The notes beneath the pieces were generated by a model. It saw only the letters and a list, made by a program, of their open reading frames with translations. It searched no databases and was not told the origin of the DNA. 44,975 nt of DNA from Planctomycetota bacterium. GTDB taxonomy: Bacteria; Planctomycetota; JAJSAM01; JAJVHW01. A program made the translations under genes and the position numbers. Location of the stretch: positions 1-44,975 of the forward strand of contig JAJFFG010000028.1 of the NCBI GenBank assembly GCA_021776825.1, given 5' to 3'. Positions 1-8,700 of this stretch are shown here, piece by piece. Each line of letters begins with the position of its first letter. Position 1 is the stretch's first letter.

Positions 1-117
1 CCTGTTGTCCCCGGAGCTTCGCCCCGGACCGTCGCCGGTCCCAGGCGTCCAGGTAGCTACCGTGATGAACCATCAACTTCACGGGCAGAACTTCCATCTG
101 CTGGATGCGTGCACCCT

Positions 118-143
118 CGTGGCGCACTGAACGATGCGGGCTA
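118..143 (-). repeat. IS-end-like repeat, solo copy upstream of mqnB
   Basis: These 26 bases are a perfect reverse-complement match to positions 35047-35072, where the same sequence begins a roughly 237-bp element with inverted ends. Read on the minus strand it begins TAGCCCGCATCGTTCAG. A second short block just outside it (GCACCCTC, near 111-118) also recurs in the 35-kb copy, so this looks like an internally deleted relative. It ends about 10 bases before the mqnB start codon. Which IS family it belongs to is not clear from the sequence. Confidence 0.5.
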
Positions 144-153
144 AGATCCCGGC

Positions 154-783
154 ATGAGCAACGGTTCCCTGCTCGTCGTCGTGGCGTCCGGCCCCGAGGT
201 CCCGAGGATCTCCGGCGTCGAGTTGCTCGTCTGTGGCGTCGGCAAATCGGCGGCTGCGGTCGAGACCACGATGCGGCTTGCGCGCGGGGGCGTGCGTGCG
301 GTCGTCTCGTTCGGAGTCGCGGGCGCCTACCCACGCAGCGGACTCGAGGTCGGGGACGTCGTCGTCGCGACCGAGATCTCGGTGATCGACGAGGGGCTCG
401 AGTGCGGTGATCGCTTCGAACCGTTCGAGCGCATCGGGATGGTCGCCCCCGGCGTGGGCTGGCGCGCGACGGACCCGCGGCTGCGCGCGGCGCTCGTTCA
501 CGGAGACGCAGCCTTCGCCGTTGCGGAGGGACGCATTGCCACCGTCAGTGTGTGCGCCGGGACCACGCGTCTCGCCGAGGAGCGCGGCGCGACCGACGCG
601 TTGGCGGAGGGCATGGAGGGCGCCGCCATTGCGTTGGCGGCGGCGTGCCACTCGGTGCCGTTCGCGGAGGTGCGCGGCATCTCGAACCCGTGTGGTCCGC
701 GCGACGGAGCGCCGTTCGCACTGGCCGGGCCGATCGCCAACGCGTCGCGCGTGCTGGCGCGCCTGGCCGAGGGCGCATGGTGA
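154..783 (+). CDS. mqnB: Futalosine hydrolase MqnB
   Basis: A 209-residue protein of the purine nucleoside phosphorylase/MTA-SAH nucleosidase superfamily. In the futalosine route to menaquinone this enzyme removes hypoxanthine from futalosine to give dehypoxanthine futalosine. What is seen: the N-terminal nucleosidase strand with CGVGKSAAA, a central VSFGVAGAYP segment, the nucleoside-binding EGMEGAAIA motif near residue 152, and a C-terminal VRGISNPCGPRD, a pattern typical of MqnB. Length fits the family (about 200-230). It overlaps the next gene, mqnD, by 7 bases, which supports the pathway assignment. No strong ribosome-binding site precedes the ATG. An MTA/SAH nucleosidase is the main alternative, but the pairing with mqnD argues against it. 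Confidence 0.87.
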   Translation: MSNGSLLVVVASGPEVPRISGVELLVCGVGKSAAAVETTMRLARGGVRAVVSFGVAGAYPRSGLEVGDVVVATEISVIDEGLECGDRFEPFERIGMVAPGVGWRATDPRLRAALVHGDAAFAVAEGRIATVSVCAGTTRLAEERGATDALAEGMEGAAIALAAACHSVPFAEVRGISNPCGPRDGAPFALAGPIANASRVLARLAEGAW

Positions 784-1610
784 GGCTGCGACTCGGGCTG
801 TCTCCCTGCCCGAACGACACGTTCATCTTCCACGCCCTCCTGCACGGCCTGATTGACACGGGCGGCGTGACGATCGAGCCGGTGATGGCCGACGTGGAGG
901 AACTGAACGGCCTGCTCGCCGCGGGCTCGATCGAGGTCACGAAGGCCAGTTTCGCCGCGTTCGCCCGCCATCGCGATCGGTACGCTGCGCTGCGCACCGG
1001 CGGCGCGCTCGGGCGCGGTAACGGTCCGCTCGTCGTCGCGCCGGAGCCGCTCCGCCCCGCGGACCTGCCGGGACGACGCGTGCTGCTTCCGGGCGATCTG
1101 ACGACAGCTGCCCTCCTCTTCCGTACGTTTCACCCCGGGGTCACCGACACCGCATCGCGGCGCTACGACCGACTGGTCGAGGAACTCGAACGCGGGGATT
1201 GCGATGCCGCCGTGATCATCCACGAGTTGCGCTTCACGTACGCGGAGCGGGGGCTGCATGCGGTGGATGACCTGGGCGCCCGTTTCGAGGCCGAGACCGG
1301 ATTGCCCGTGCCGCTCGGAGGGATCTTCGTGCGGCGCGACGTCGACGCCGGCCTCGCCCGGGATCTGGAGCGGTGGATCGCCGAGAGCCTCGCGATCGCG
1401 CGCCGGGAGCCGCGGCACTGCGCAGAGTGGGTCCGCCGACACGCGCAGGAGATCGCGTCCGAGGTCACTCAGGCGCACATCGACCTCTACGTGAACGCGT
1501 TCTCGGCCGGGTACGGACCCGAGGGCGAGCGCGCCATCATCGCACTCGTCGAGCGGGCCGTGGCGGCCGGCGTGGCGACCGCGAGCGAACTTCCTCTCTT
1601 CGCTGCGTAA
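777..1610 (+). CDS. mqnD: 1,4-dihydroxy-6-naphthoate synthase MqnD
   Basis: A 277-residue periplasmic-binding-protein-like enzyme that converts cyclic dehypoxanthine futalosine to 1,4-dihydroxy-6-naphthoate, a late soluble step of futalosine-dependent menaquinone synthesis. The N-terminus has the hallmark LGLSPCPNDTFIFHALLHG (about residues 6-24). The ITKASF-like signature appears as VTKASFAAF, and a GPLVV segment follows. The start used is the ATG at 777, overlapping the mqnB stop by 7 bases; the frame is open further upstream, but that part is shadow sequence within mqnB. The overlap implies translational coupling. MqnA, MqnC and MqnE are not in the window. Confidence 0.9.
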   Translation: MVRLRLGLSPCPNDTFIFHALLHGLIDTGGVTIEPVMADVEELNGLLAAGSIEVTKASFAAFARHRDRYAALRTGGALGRGNGPLVVAPEPLRPADLPGRRVLLPGDLTTAALLFRTFHPGVTDTASRRYDRLVEELERGDCDAAVIIHELRFTYAERGLHAVDDLGARFEAETGLPVPLGGIFVRRDVDAGLARDLERWIAESLAIARREPRHCAEWVRRHAQEIASEVTQAHIDLYVNAFSAGYGPEGERAIIALVERAVAAGVATASELPLFAA

Positions 1611-1696
1611 CCCAGACGCGCCGCCGTGCGTCCCTCTCAGAGCGCCGATCCGCCGGGAGGCGCCTCACCACGGCGGTGGGAGCGCGTCTCTCCTGG

Positions 1697-3889
1697 ATGC
1701 TCCGTGTACCCTCGTCCGCCTCCGTGAAGCCCACCGAACTGACCCGCGAGTTGCTCTCCCGTTTCGGGCACGCGGCGTTCCGGCCTGGCCAGCGCGAGGT
1801 GGTCGAAGCGGTGCTCTCCGGCGACGACGTCGTCGCCGTGATGCCGACCGGTGGCGGCAAGTCGCTGTGCTACCAGCTGCCCGCGCTGCTGCTCGATGGC
1901 CTCACGCTGGTGGTCAGCCCACTGATCGCCCTGATGAAGGATCAGGTGGACGTGCTCCGCGCGCAGGGACACGCCGCTACGTTCATCAACTCGACGCTCG
2001 ACCCGTCGGAGCAGCGGGACCGCCTGCGAGGCTGTCTCGAGGGTCGGTACAGCCTGCTCTACATCGCTCCGGAGCGCCTCGGTAGCGCGCGCTTCCTCGA
2101 GATGGTCGAGGGCATGAACGTGGTCCGGCTCGCAGTCGATGAGGCGCACTGCATCAGTGAGTGGGGCCACGACTTCCGCCCGGACTACGCGCGCCTCGGA
2201 GAGCTGCGCGAACTGGTCGGATCGCCGCCAACCGCCGCGTTCACCGCCACCGCCACAGCCGGCGTGCGGGCCGATGTCGTCACCCAGTTGCGGCTCTCCG
2301 ACCCGAAGGTCTTCGTCGCGGGATTCGAGCGTCCGAACCTGCGCCTGATCGTGCGTCGCCCGGGCACCGTGGTCGAGAAGTACCAGCTGCTCGACGACGC
2401 GATCGCCGAGTCCGGGACGCCGGCGATCGTGTACGCCGCGACGCGCAAGCACGTCCAGGCGCTCGCCGACCATCTCGGGAACGGCAGACGGCGTGCCTCC
2501 GCGTATCACGCTGGCCTCGGGTCGGCCGAGCGCACGCGAGTGCAAGAGGCCTTCATGGCCGGTGACCTGGACGTCATCGCGGCCACGAACGCGTTCGGCA
2601 TGGGCGTGGACAAGGCCAACATCCGACTCGTGGTGCACTTCGACGTGCCCGGCAGCATCGAGTCGTACTACCAGGAAGCCGGCCGCGCCGGTCGCGACGG
2701 CGCCGACGCGGACTGCGTCCTGCTCTACAACTACGCCGACGTACGGATCCAGAAGTTCTTCCTCGAGGGTGCGAACCCCGAGCCGGAGCTGATCCGCTGG
2801 GTTCTCGATGCCCTCCGCGACGGCCCGCGATCGTCGCGCGAGCTCGCCCAGATGGCTCCGACGCGCAACCCCATGGCCGTCGACTCGGCGCTCGGACTCC
2901 TGCGCAATGCCGCGGCCGTGGGACGCGGGGTCGACACCGTCTCGGGTGACGACGTCTACGCCCTGGGCGAACTGCCGGAGGACGACTCGCTTCCGGTGGA
3001 TCTGGTCCACCTCGGCGCGAAGCGTCGCGCGGACGAGAGTCGCCTGCACACGATCTGTGCGTACGCCGCGGGCTCGACGTGCCGCCGCGCGTTCGTGCTG
3101 CGCTACTTCGGGGGGGACGAGGTCCGCGCCGAGTGCGGGCACTGCGATCGCTGCCTCGAGATCGGCCGGCCGGCGGCCCGTGATCTCTCGCCAGAGGAGC
3201 GGCGGACTGTGCGCATCGCCCTGTCCGGTGTGGCCCGCGTGAACGATCGCTTCGGGCGGAGTCGACTGGCCCAGTTCCTGACCGGCTCGCGCTCTCGGCC
3301 AGTGCTCGACGCGGGTCTCGATCAACTCCCCACCCACGGGATGCTGAAGCACCTGGGACTGCGTCAGGCGGGCGACCTGCTCGAGGGGCTCGCCGACGAG
3401 GGGCTGTTTCAGCGCCGCCTTCTCGATGGGCCGGGCTCCGGCGCGATCCTGTCGTTGACCCCCGAGGGCGTGCGCGTGATGCACGAGGACCCAGAGGACC
3501 TGCGTCTCTCGCTGCCGCCGCTCGTACAGCGTCCGGCGGCACGTGCTCGGCGACGCAGCAGCTCGGCGGCTGCGGCGGCGGCGGCAACTGGGGCGGGAAG
3601 CCTGGTCCCCGTCCCGGACGATCCGGCGGCGGAGGCGCGCGCCGAGCGCTTGCGTTCCTGGCGGCTGGAAGAGGCTCGCGAGAAGGGCGTCCCCGCCTAC
3701 ACGATCTTCAACGACAGGACCCTGGGTGCGATTGCCGCGGTCTGTCCAGGAAGCGCAGATGAGCTGTTGGCGGTCCCCGGCATCGGGCCGTCGCGCCTGG
3801 AGCGCTACGGGGATGCGATCCTCACGGTGCTGGGCGAGTCTGCGGTGGGGGATGCCGCGACCGCGACGGAAGGGGAGGCGACGACGTGA
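1697..3889 (+). CDS. recQ: ATP-dependent DNA helicase RecQ
   Basis: A 730-residue superfamily 2 3'-5' DNA helicase of recombination repair and fork rescue. Seen in order: the Q-motif region FGHAAFRPGQREVV (about 23-36), Walker A MPTGGGKSLCYQLPAL (K55), the DEAH box VDEAHCISEWGHDFRPDY (about 146), motif III as FTATAT, and motif VI with YYQEAGRAGRDG. Then comes the RecQ zinc site with clustered cysteines (about 461-485, including CGHCDRC), a winged-helix RQC domain, an Ala/Arg-rich linker and a C-terminal HRDC domain ending at a PGIGPSRLERYG helix. The ATG at 1697 was chosen; a GTG at 1724 just before KPTELTRELL is an alternative. The 3' end overlaps the next gene by 4 bases. Confidence 0.93.
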   Translation: MLRVPSSASVKPTELTRELLSRFGHAAFRPGQREVVEAVLSGDDVVAVMPTGGGKSLCYQLPALLLDGLTLVVSPLIALMKDQVDVLRAQGHAATFINSTLDPSEQRDRLRGCLEGRYSLLYIAPERLGSARFLEMVEGMNVVRLAVDEAHCISEWGHDFRPDYARLGELRELVGSPPTAAFTATATAGVRADVVTQLRLSDPKVFVAGFERPNLRLIVRRPGTVVEKYQLLDDAIAESGTPAIVYAATRKHVQALADHLGNGRRRASAYHAGLGSAERTRVQEAFMAGDLDVIAATNAFGMGVDKANIRLVVHFDVPGSIESYYQEAGRAGRDGADADCVLLYNYADVRIQKFFLEGANPEPELIRWVLDALRDGPRSSRELAQMAPTRNPMAVDSALGLLRNAAAVGRGVDTVSGDDVYALGELPEDDSLPVDLVHLGAKRRADESRLHTICAYAAGSTCRRAFVLRYFGGDEVRAECGHCDRCLEIGRPAARDLSPEERRTVRIALSGVARVNDRFGRSRLAQFLTGSRSRPVLDAGLDQLPTHGMLKHLGLRQAGDLLEGLADEGLFQRRLLDGPGSGAILSLTPEGVRVMHEDPEDLRLSLPPLVQRPAARARRRSSSAAAAAAATGAGSLVPVPDDPAAEARAERLRSWRLEEAREKGVPAYTIFNDRTLGAIAAVCPGSADELLAVPGIGPSRLERYGDAILTVLGESAVGDAATATEGEATT

Positions 3890-4896
3890 CCGGACGAATG
3901 AAGGTGGCCCTCGCGGCTGCGGCGCTGCTCGTGCTCCCCGCACTCTTCGCCCCACCCGCGCCATTCGCCCGGTCCGCACTGGGTCAGGACGAGAAGCCCG
4001 CACCGAAGCTCAGTGCGACGGGCGTCGTGAACCTGCCCGCGACGAAGCGGCCGCTCGACCTGCTCGGAGGACGTCTCGTCCTCCTGCAGTTCTTCGCGCC
4101 GTGGTCGGAGCGATGCGTGGACGCGATCCCACACCTCACGAAACTCGAGAACCGCTTCGGGGGGCGCGGCCTGAGCGTCTTGGCGATCGCCGAGGGCGAC
4201 GTCGACGCGCTGAAGACGTGGGTCGACGAGCACCAGGTCGAGTTCGGCGTCGCGGCGCTCGACACCCTGACGTTCGAGAGGGTGAAGAACCACGTCTCCA
4301 TGCCCGGCATGCCGCACGCGGCGCTGATCTCGCCGGACGGCAAGATCGTGATGAGCGGTCATCCCCAGTCGATGAAGGAGCGGCACATCAAGCCGCACTT
4401 GAAGGGCATCCGCACGCCGCCTCCCCGGCTCCCGGTCGCGCTGTCCGCGCAGCAGGCCCAGCTCGAAGCCGGCGAGTGGGGGGCGGTTCGGGCCTCCTGC
4501 GAGAGCGGGATGGAGAGCCTCGACAAGATCTCGAAGCAGTGGGCGCGAGGACTGGTCGAGTGGATCGACGAGCGCCGTGGTTCCTGGTTGACCGACGCGG
4601 CCGCGCACCGCGAGGCCGGGCGCTACTGGGACGCGTGGGACATGTTCGCGGACTTCCCCCGACGCTTCGACGGACTCGAAGGGGCGCCTGAGGCGACGGC
4701 AGCGGCTGAGGCGATCCGCGCCGACAAGGCGGCGACTCGTGAGCTCGAGGCCGGTGACACGCTTCAGAAGGGGCGCGACAAGCTGGCGGCAGGTGAGTCT
4801 AAGAAGGCCAAGTTGATCTTCCAGCGCGTCATCCGCGCCTACAAGAAGACGATCCACGCGGAGCGTGCCAAGGCGCTGCTGAAGACGATCAAGTAG
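3886..4896 (+). CDS. Secreted thioredoxin-fold (TlpA-like) protein with SxxC active site and TPR-like C-terminus
   Basis: 336 residues. A signal peptide (about 1-33, ending near ARSALGQ) is followed by a TlpA/AhpC-type thioredoxin fold, shown by LVLLQFFAPWSERC (C77), LSVLAIAEGD and a cis-proline loop SMPGMPHAALISPDGKIV (P143). The usual WCxxC is WSERC here, so the nucleophilic cysteine is Ser74 and only the second cysteine remains. It cannot act as an ordinary dithiol oxidoreductase; a glutaredoxin-like, scaffold or structural role is possible. The C-terminal half is helical and TPR-like (AGRYWDAWDMFADFP). The GTG at 3886 is favoured because a GGGGAGG ribosome-binding site sits about 7 bases upstream, inside recQ; the ATG at 3898 is too far from it. 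It overlaps recQ by 4 bases and the convergent gene by 8. Confidence 0.75.
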   Translation: MTGRMKVALAAAALLVLPALFAPPAPFARSALGQDEKPAPKLSATGVVNLPATKRPLDLLGGRLVLLQFFAPWSERCVDAIPHLTKLENRFGGRGLSVLAIAEGDVDALKTWVDEHQVEFGVAALDTLTFERVKNHVSMPGMPHAALISPDGKIVMSGHPQSMKERHIKPHLKGIRTPPPRLPVALSAQQAQLEAGEWGAVRASCESGMESLDKISKQWARGLVEWIDERRGSWLTDAAAHREAGRYWDAWDMFADFPRRFDGLEGAPEATAAAEAIRADKAATRELEAGDTLQKGRDKLAAGESKKAKLIFQRVIRAYKKTIHAERAKALLKTIK

Positions 4897-5446
4897 CGGA
4901 CGCGGGCGCGGGCACGGACTCCTCGCCGTCGTCCCCATCCAACTCGTTGGCGACGCTGGAGAGAAGACGGTCGAGCGCCGGCTTGTGCGGGAGCTCGCGC
5001 GCCGCCCGGAGATGGTGGGCCGCCGCGTCGCGATCGCCGCGCGCGAGCTGTGCGCGGGCGAGGGCGCCGTGGGCCGCTGCGTAGTTCGCCGGCCCGGCGT
5101 CGGCCGTGTCGAGGACGGCTTGTCCCTCGGGCAGCACGTCGTCGAAGCGTTCGGCGTCGAGGAGGCAGGCGGCGCGGAGCAGGTGGTAGTAGGTGCGATG
5201 GCCGCGCGCGAGCGTTCGTCCGCCGAAGGGCACCTGTCGAAGCAGGCGCCAGGCTGACTCGCCGCGTCCGGCACGATACTGGCGACCGGCGGCCTGCACG
5301 CTCGCGTAGCGGAACAGCCCCCAGAGCATGAGGACGGCGACCGCCGCGGCGAAGCCCGCGATCGGGTCGCGGCCGGAGTCGAGCGCGAACAGTCCGATGG
5401 CCGCGAGAGCGACGACGATCGCGATGCGGGTCCAGGCGCTGAGCAC
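4889..5446 (-). CDS. Membrane protein with short TPR-like domain, unknown function
   Basis: 185 residues. Two adjacent N-terminal hydrophobic segments (about residues 5-22 and 30-47, IAIVVALAAIGLFAL and AAAVAVLMLWGLFRY) form a membrane hairpin. A soluble helical part follows with TPR-like pairs (HLLRAACLLDAERFDDVLPEG and AAAHGALARAQLARGDRDAA). The C-terminus is acidic and Ala/Pro-rich. Its stop codon overlaps the end of the convergent redoxin gene by 8 bases. Function not recognised; the layout resembles small membrane-anchored TPR adaptor proteins. Confidence 0.6.
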   Translation of the reverse strand: MLSAWTRIAIVVALAAIGLFALDSGRDPIAGFAAAVAVLMLWGLFRYASVQAAGRQYRAGRGESAWRLLRQVPFGGRTLARGHRTYYHLLRAACLLDAERFDDVLPEGQAVLDTADAGPANYAAAHGALARAQLARGDRDAAAHHLRAARELPHKPALDRLLSSVANELDGDDGEESVPAPASAT

Positions 5447-5720
5447 GTCGGGAGAGTACCTGGGCCTGCATCGGCGGGGGACGGAAGAGCCTGAGTCGCG
5501 AGGCTGGCGGGGTCATTCCAGATTCGCGATGTCACCTTTCGCCCCCGTCTCACGTCCCTTGGGACGGGAGTGGTGGGGGGTGGGTGGGCTAAGTCGGCGC
5601 CCGCGCGAGGACCCGCGTTCACTGGGCATCCCACCCGCACACGGGATCCCACGCGCGCCGGGGCTCCCCGCGCGCATCGAGCCCGGCGCGAGGCAATCGG
5701 CGTGTGCTCGTCGTCCCCCC
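5447..5720. other. Intergenic region with GC-rich hairpins
   Basis: 274 bases between two minus-strand genes. An imperfect GC-rich stem lies at about 5653-5675 (gcgcg/ggggctcccc/cgcgc, one bulge), some 50 bases downstream of the alpha-2-macroglobulin stop. A compact cgtccc-tt-gggacg palindrome lies at 5553-5566. Neither has a following T-run, so terminator function is only possible. Nothing else was recognised. Confidence 0.3.
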
Positions 5721-8700
5721 TCAGCGAGCGGTGATCTCGATCTGCGTGGGCGCGGTCCAGTGCTTGTGCTCGTCCCCGTAGTACAGGTACGCCGACGTCG
5801 CCGGCCCCTCGAAGCGGCCCGGGATCGCAGCGACGAGGTCGAGCTCGACGACCCTCTCCGCACGGGGGGCCAAACCCCGCCAGTACAGGGTGATCTCGCG
5901 CGATCGCAGCTCGTAGAACCCGAACGCTCCGGCCTTCTTCAGCTCGTCGAGCTGTTCGGCGCGTGGCTCGAGACCCGCCGGAAGTCCCACGCGGGCGATG
6001 GTCATTGGAACTCCGTCGTCCACCCGGTTGCGGACCGTGATGGTTAGCCCCAGCGTCTCGCCCTCGATCGCCGTGGCGCTCGCGAGCTCGGTGACGATCT
6101 CGACCTTGCACTCCGGCGACGTGGGCGGCACCTGCGTGTGATAGCCGAGCGTCAGCGCCCACGGCAGAGTCTCCTCGCCGGTCGTGCGCAGTTCGATCTC
6201 GTTCGTCCCGGGGCGAACCGCATCCAGGATCTCGTACGAGAACTCGATGGCCCCCGCTGAGCCGGCTGCCACGTGCTCGCGAGCGACGACGTCACCGTTC
6301 ACGAGCACCTCGATGTCGTGGTCGCTCGCCGTGCTCCGTGTCGCTCGTGCGTGCGCAATGAGAGCCCGCAGGGCCAGGACCGTCGCCTGAGTCGCCCCGA
6401 AGCGGCCGCCCGCGCGCTTGGTAATCAGGAAGCGGATTGCGCTCTCCGAACGCGCCAGGTGCTCGGGACGTCGCGACAGCGCGAGCGCTGCCAGTGCCGT
6501 CGTCTCGATCTCGAGGTTCACACCCGAACTCGACGTGATGCTGGTCTGCGTGCCGACGAACGCACCGTCCTCCCGCTGCAGGCCGCTCAGCCGCTTGATC
6601 AGCGCGTCACCGCGCGGATCGTCACGATTGGCGAGCGCGTTCGCCGCCAGCGCGACCAAGTACGGATCATCGCTCGACCGCGCCCGCTCGTAGAGCGTCT
6701 CAATCTCCTTCGTGATGTCGTTCGATTCGCCCGCTTCGGTCAGCGCCCACACGATGTACGCATCGGTGAGCTCCTGCGGGGCGCTACCGAACGAGTCGAG
6801 CGCCCGGTCGTTGCGGCGGAAGCCGCCGTCGCCGTCGCGTCGATCGAGCAGCCACGTGCGCGTGCGCTCGACCATCTCGTCGTCCACCTCGTGGACGGCG
6901 CCCATGTCGACGAACTCCATCAGCCCGTATGCCGTCAATGCCTCGTGCCCGGGGTTGCCGCCGAACCACTCGTAGCCGCGTTCGCTGCACTCGTACCCGG
7001 CCAGCAGCGTGTAGCCGCGATCGAGCATCTCGCGCGCCTTCCGCGCCACCTCGGGCGCTGCCGCGTCTTGGTCCTGCAGGTAGCTCAGCACGAGCACGTT
7101 GGGGTAGTTGGTCGAGGACGCCTGCTCGAAACAGCCTCCGGGCGACTGGAGCAGTCCCTCGAGCCCGTCCACGAGCGTGGCGAGTGTCGACGGGTAGAGC
7201 TTCACCGACCCGGTCAGTGTCGTGCGGTTCAGGTCGTCGGGCAGCTCGAAGGTCGCCGCATCCAGCTTCTCGACGGCGCCGCCACGCGCGACCGTCATTG
7301 GGTAGCCGCGCGACTCCACCGCGATGGTGCGCCGCGACGTGTCGGTCAATCCCGACGCCCCGACGCCTTCGAGCTGGATCGTCGCATCTCCGACGCCCGG
7401 CAGGGTTCGCAGCGCGACGATCCGTCGTCCGCGCACACCGGCGGCCAAGGTCAGATCGAACGTCGCTGCGTCGATCGACTCGAGGAGCGCGCCGCCGAGC
7501 GTTGTCGTCACGAGGAACGTCGACTCGATCCCGGTGTCGTTCGCGACGATCACCGGCAGATCCAGACGGTCACCGGTCGAGAGCGCCACCGGGAACTTCG
7601 GCTCGACGTAGAACGGAACGCGGCTCTCGATCAACGCATGCGACGCGCCCAGCGCGCCGCGACCGTCGTGACCTTCGAGGCTCACGCGGAATGTCGAGAT
7701 CGAGTCCGACGTGTCGAACGCGAACGACGCAGTGCCGTCCGCGCCCGTGATCAGGAGCGGGTTCCAGTAGAGGACCTCGGCGAAGTCGCTGCGGCTCGCG
7801 CCGTCCGTCTGCGCGACGTGCGCGTACTCACGCAGCAGGACGAAGGCGAAGTCGTCGTCCTCCTCGCCGTCTTCGTCGGCGAGCACTTCTCCGGCCTCGA
7901 CGAGCCTGAGGCGGTTGACCAGTCGCTTCAGTTCCTGCTCGCGATCACGGGGACGCGCACCTTCGGGGCGATTCCTCTGCCTCTTCGCGCGGTCCTCCCG
8001 TCGCTGGACGAGCACCGCGATGCGGTCCTGGCCCTGTTCGAGAGCGTCCAGCTCCGCCGCGTCGACGTCGAGTTGCGCTAGCTCCGCATCGACACGCAGC
8101 GCCTTGGCTTCGCGCAGACCGTTGGCCAGCCGCATCTCGGCCTCGGGAGCACCGTTCTCCCAGGCGGCTCCGTCTGCGGCCTCCATCACCGCGCTCGGTG
8201 CAGAGCCCATCGCGGAGAACATCACCGGCGCCGCGACGAACAGTGCGACGACCGTCCAACCGCCGATCGCCGACGGCAGATGACGGTTCCAGAGCCCGCG
8301 GATGCCGATCACGAGCGAGCCGACGAAGATCACAATGAAGAGCCCCGCGAGGGAGGCCCCACCGATGTCGCGGTCGACGCGGCGCATCCGACGTTCCACT
8401 TTGCGCTCGACGCTCCCCGCGTTGCTCCGCGACTGCGTCAACTCGAGCGCGTCGGCGGCTGCCACGCGCCGGCCGGCCTCCGGGTGCTCGGCGAGGAACG
8501 TGTGGACGTTCTTCCACGCGAACCGACGCCAACCCTGCACACCAAGCAGCAGGTCGACGGCGTGGTCGGAATCGGACCCACCCTCGAACAGCTCCGCACG
8601 CTCGAGTTCATCCACCTCCATGCCGAGAAGGAAGTGCAGCGGCAACGACGCCGTGTCCTCGTCGTTCGCGAGGGCGATCACGCCCTCGTCGACGACGGAC

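Noticed and set aside
1637..4003. A 788-codon open frame antisense to recQ
   Set aside because: It is Arg/Ala/Gly-rich and lacks domain structure, while the opposite strand encodes a full RecQ; typical shadow of high-GC coding sequence.
3805..6162. A 785-codon minus-strand frame spanning three genes
   Set aside because: Low-complexity Arg/Ser/Pro composition and clear overlap with recognisable genes in other frames.
6273..8081. A 602-codon plus-strand frame inside the alpha-2-macroglobulin
   Set aside because: Arg/Glu-rich mirror of the conserved thioester and A2M domains on the minus strand.
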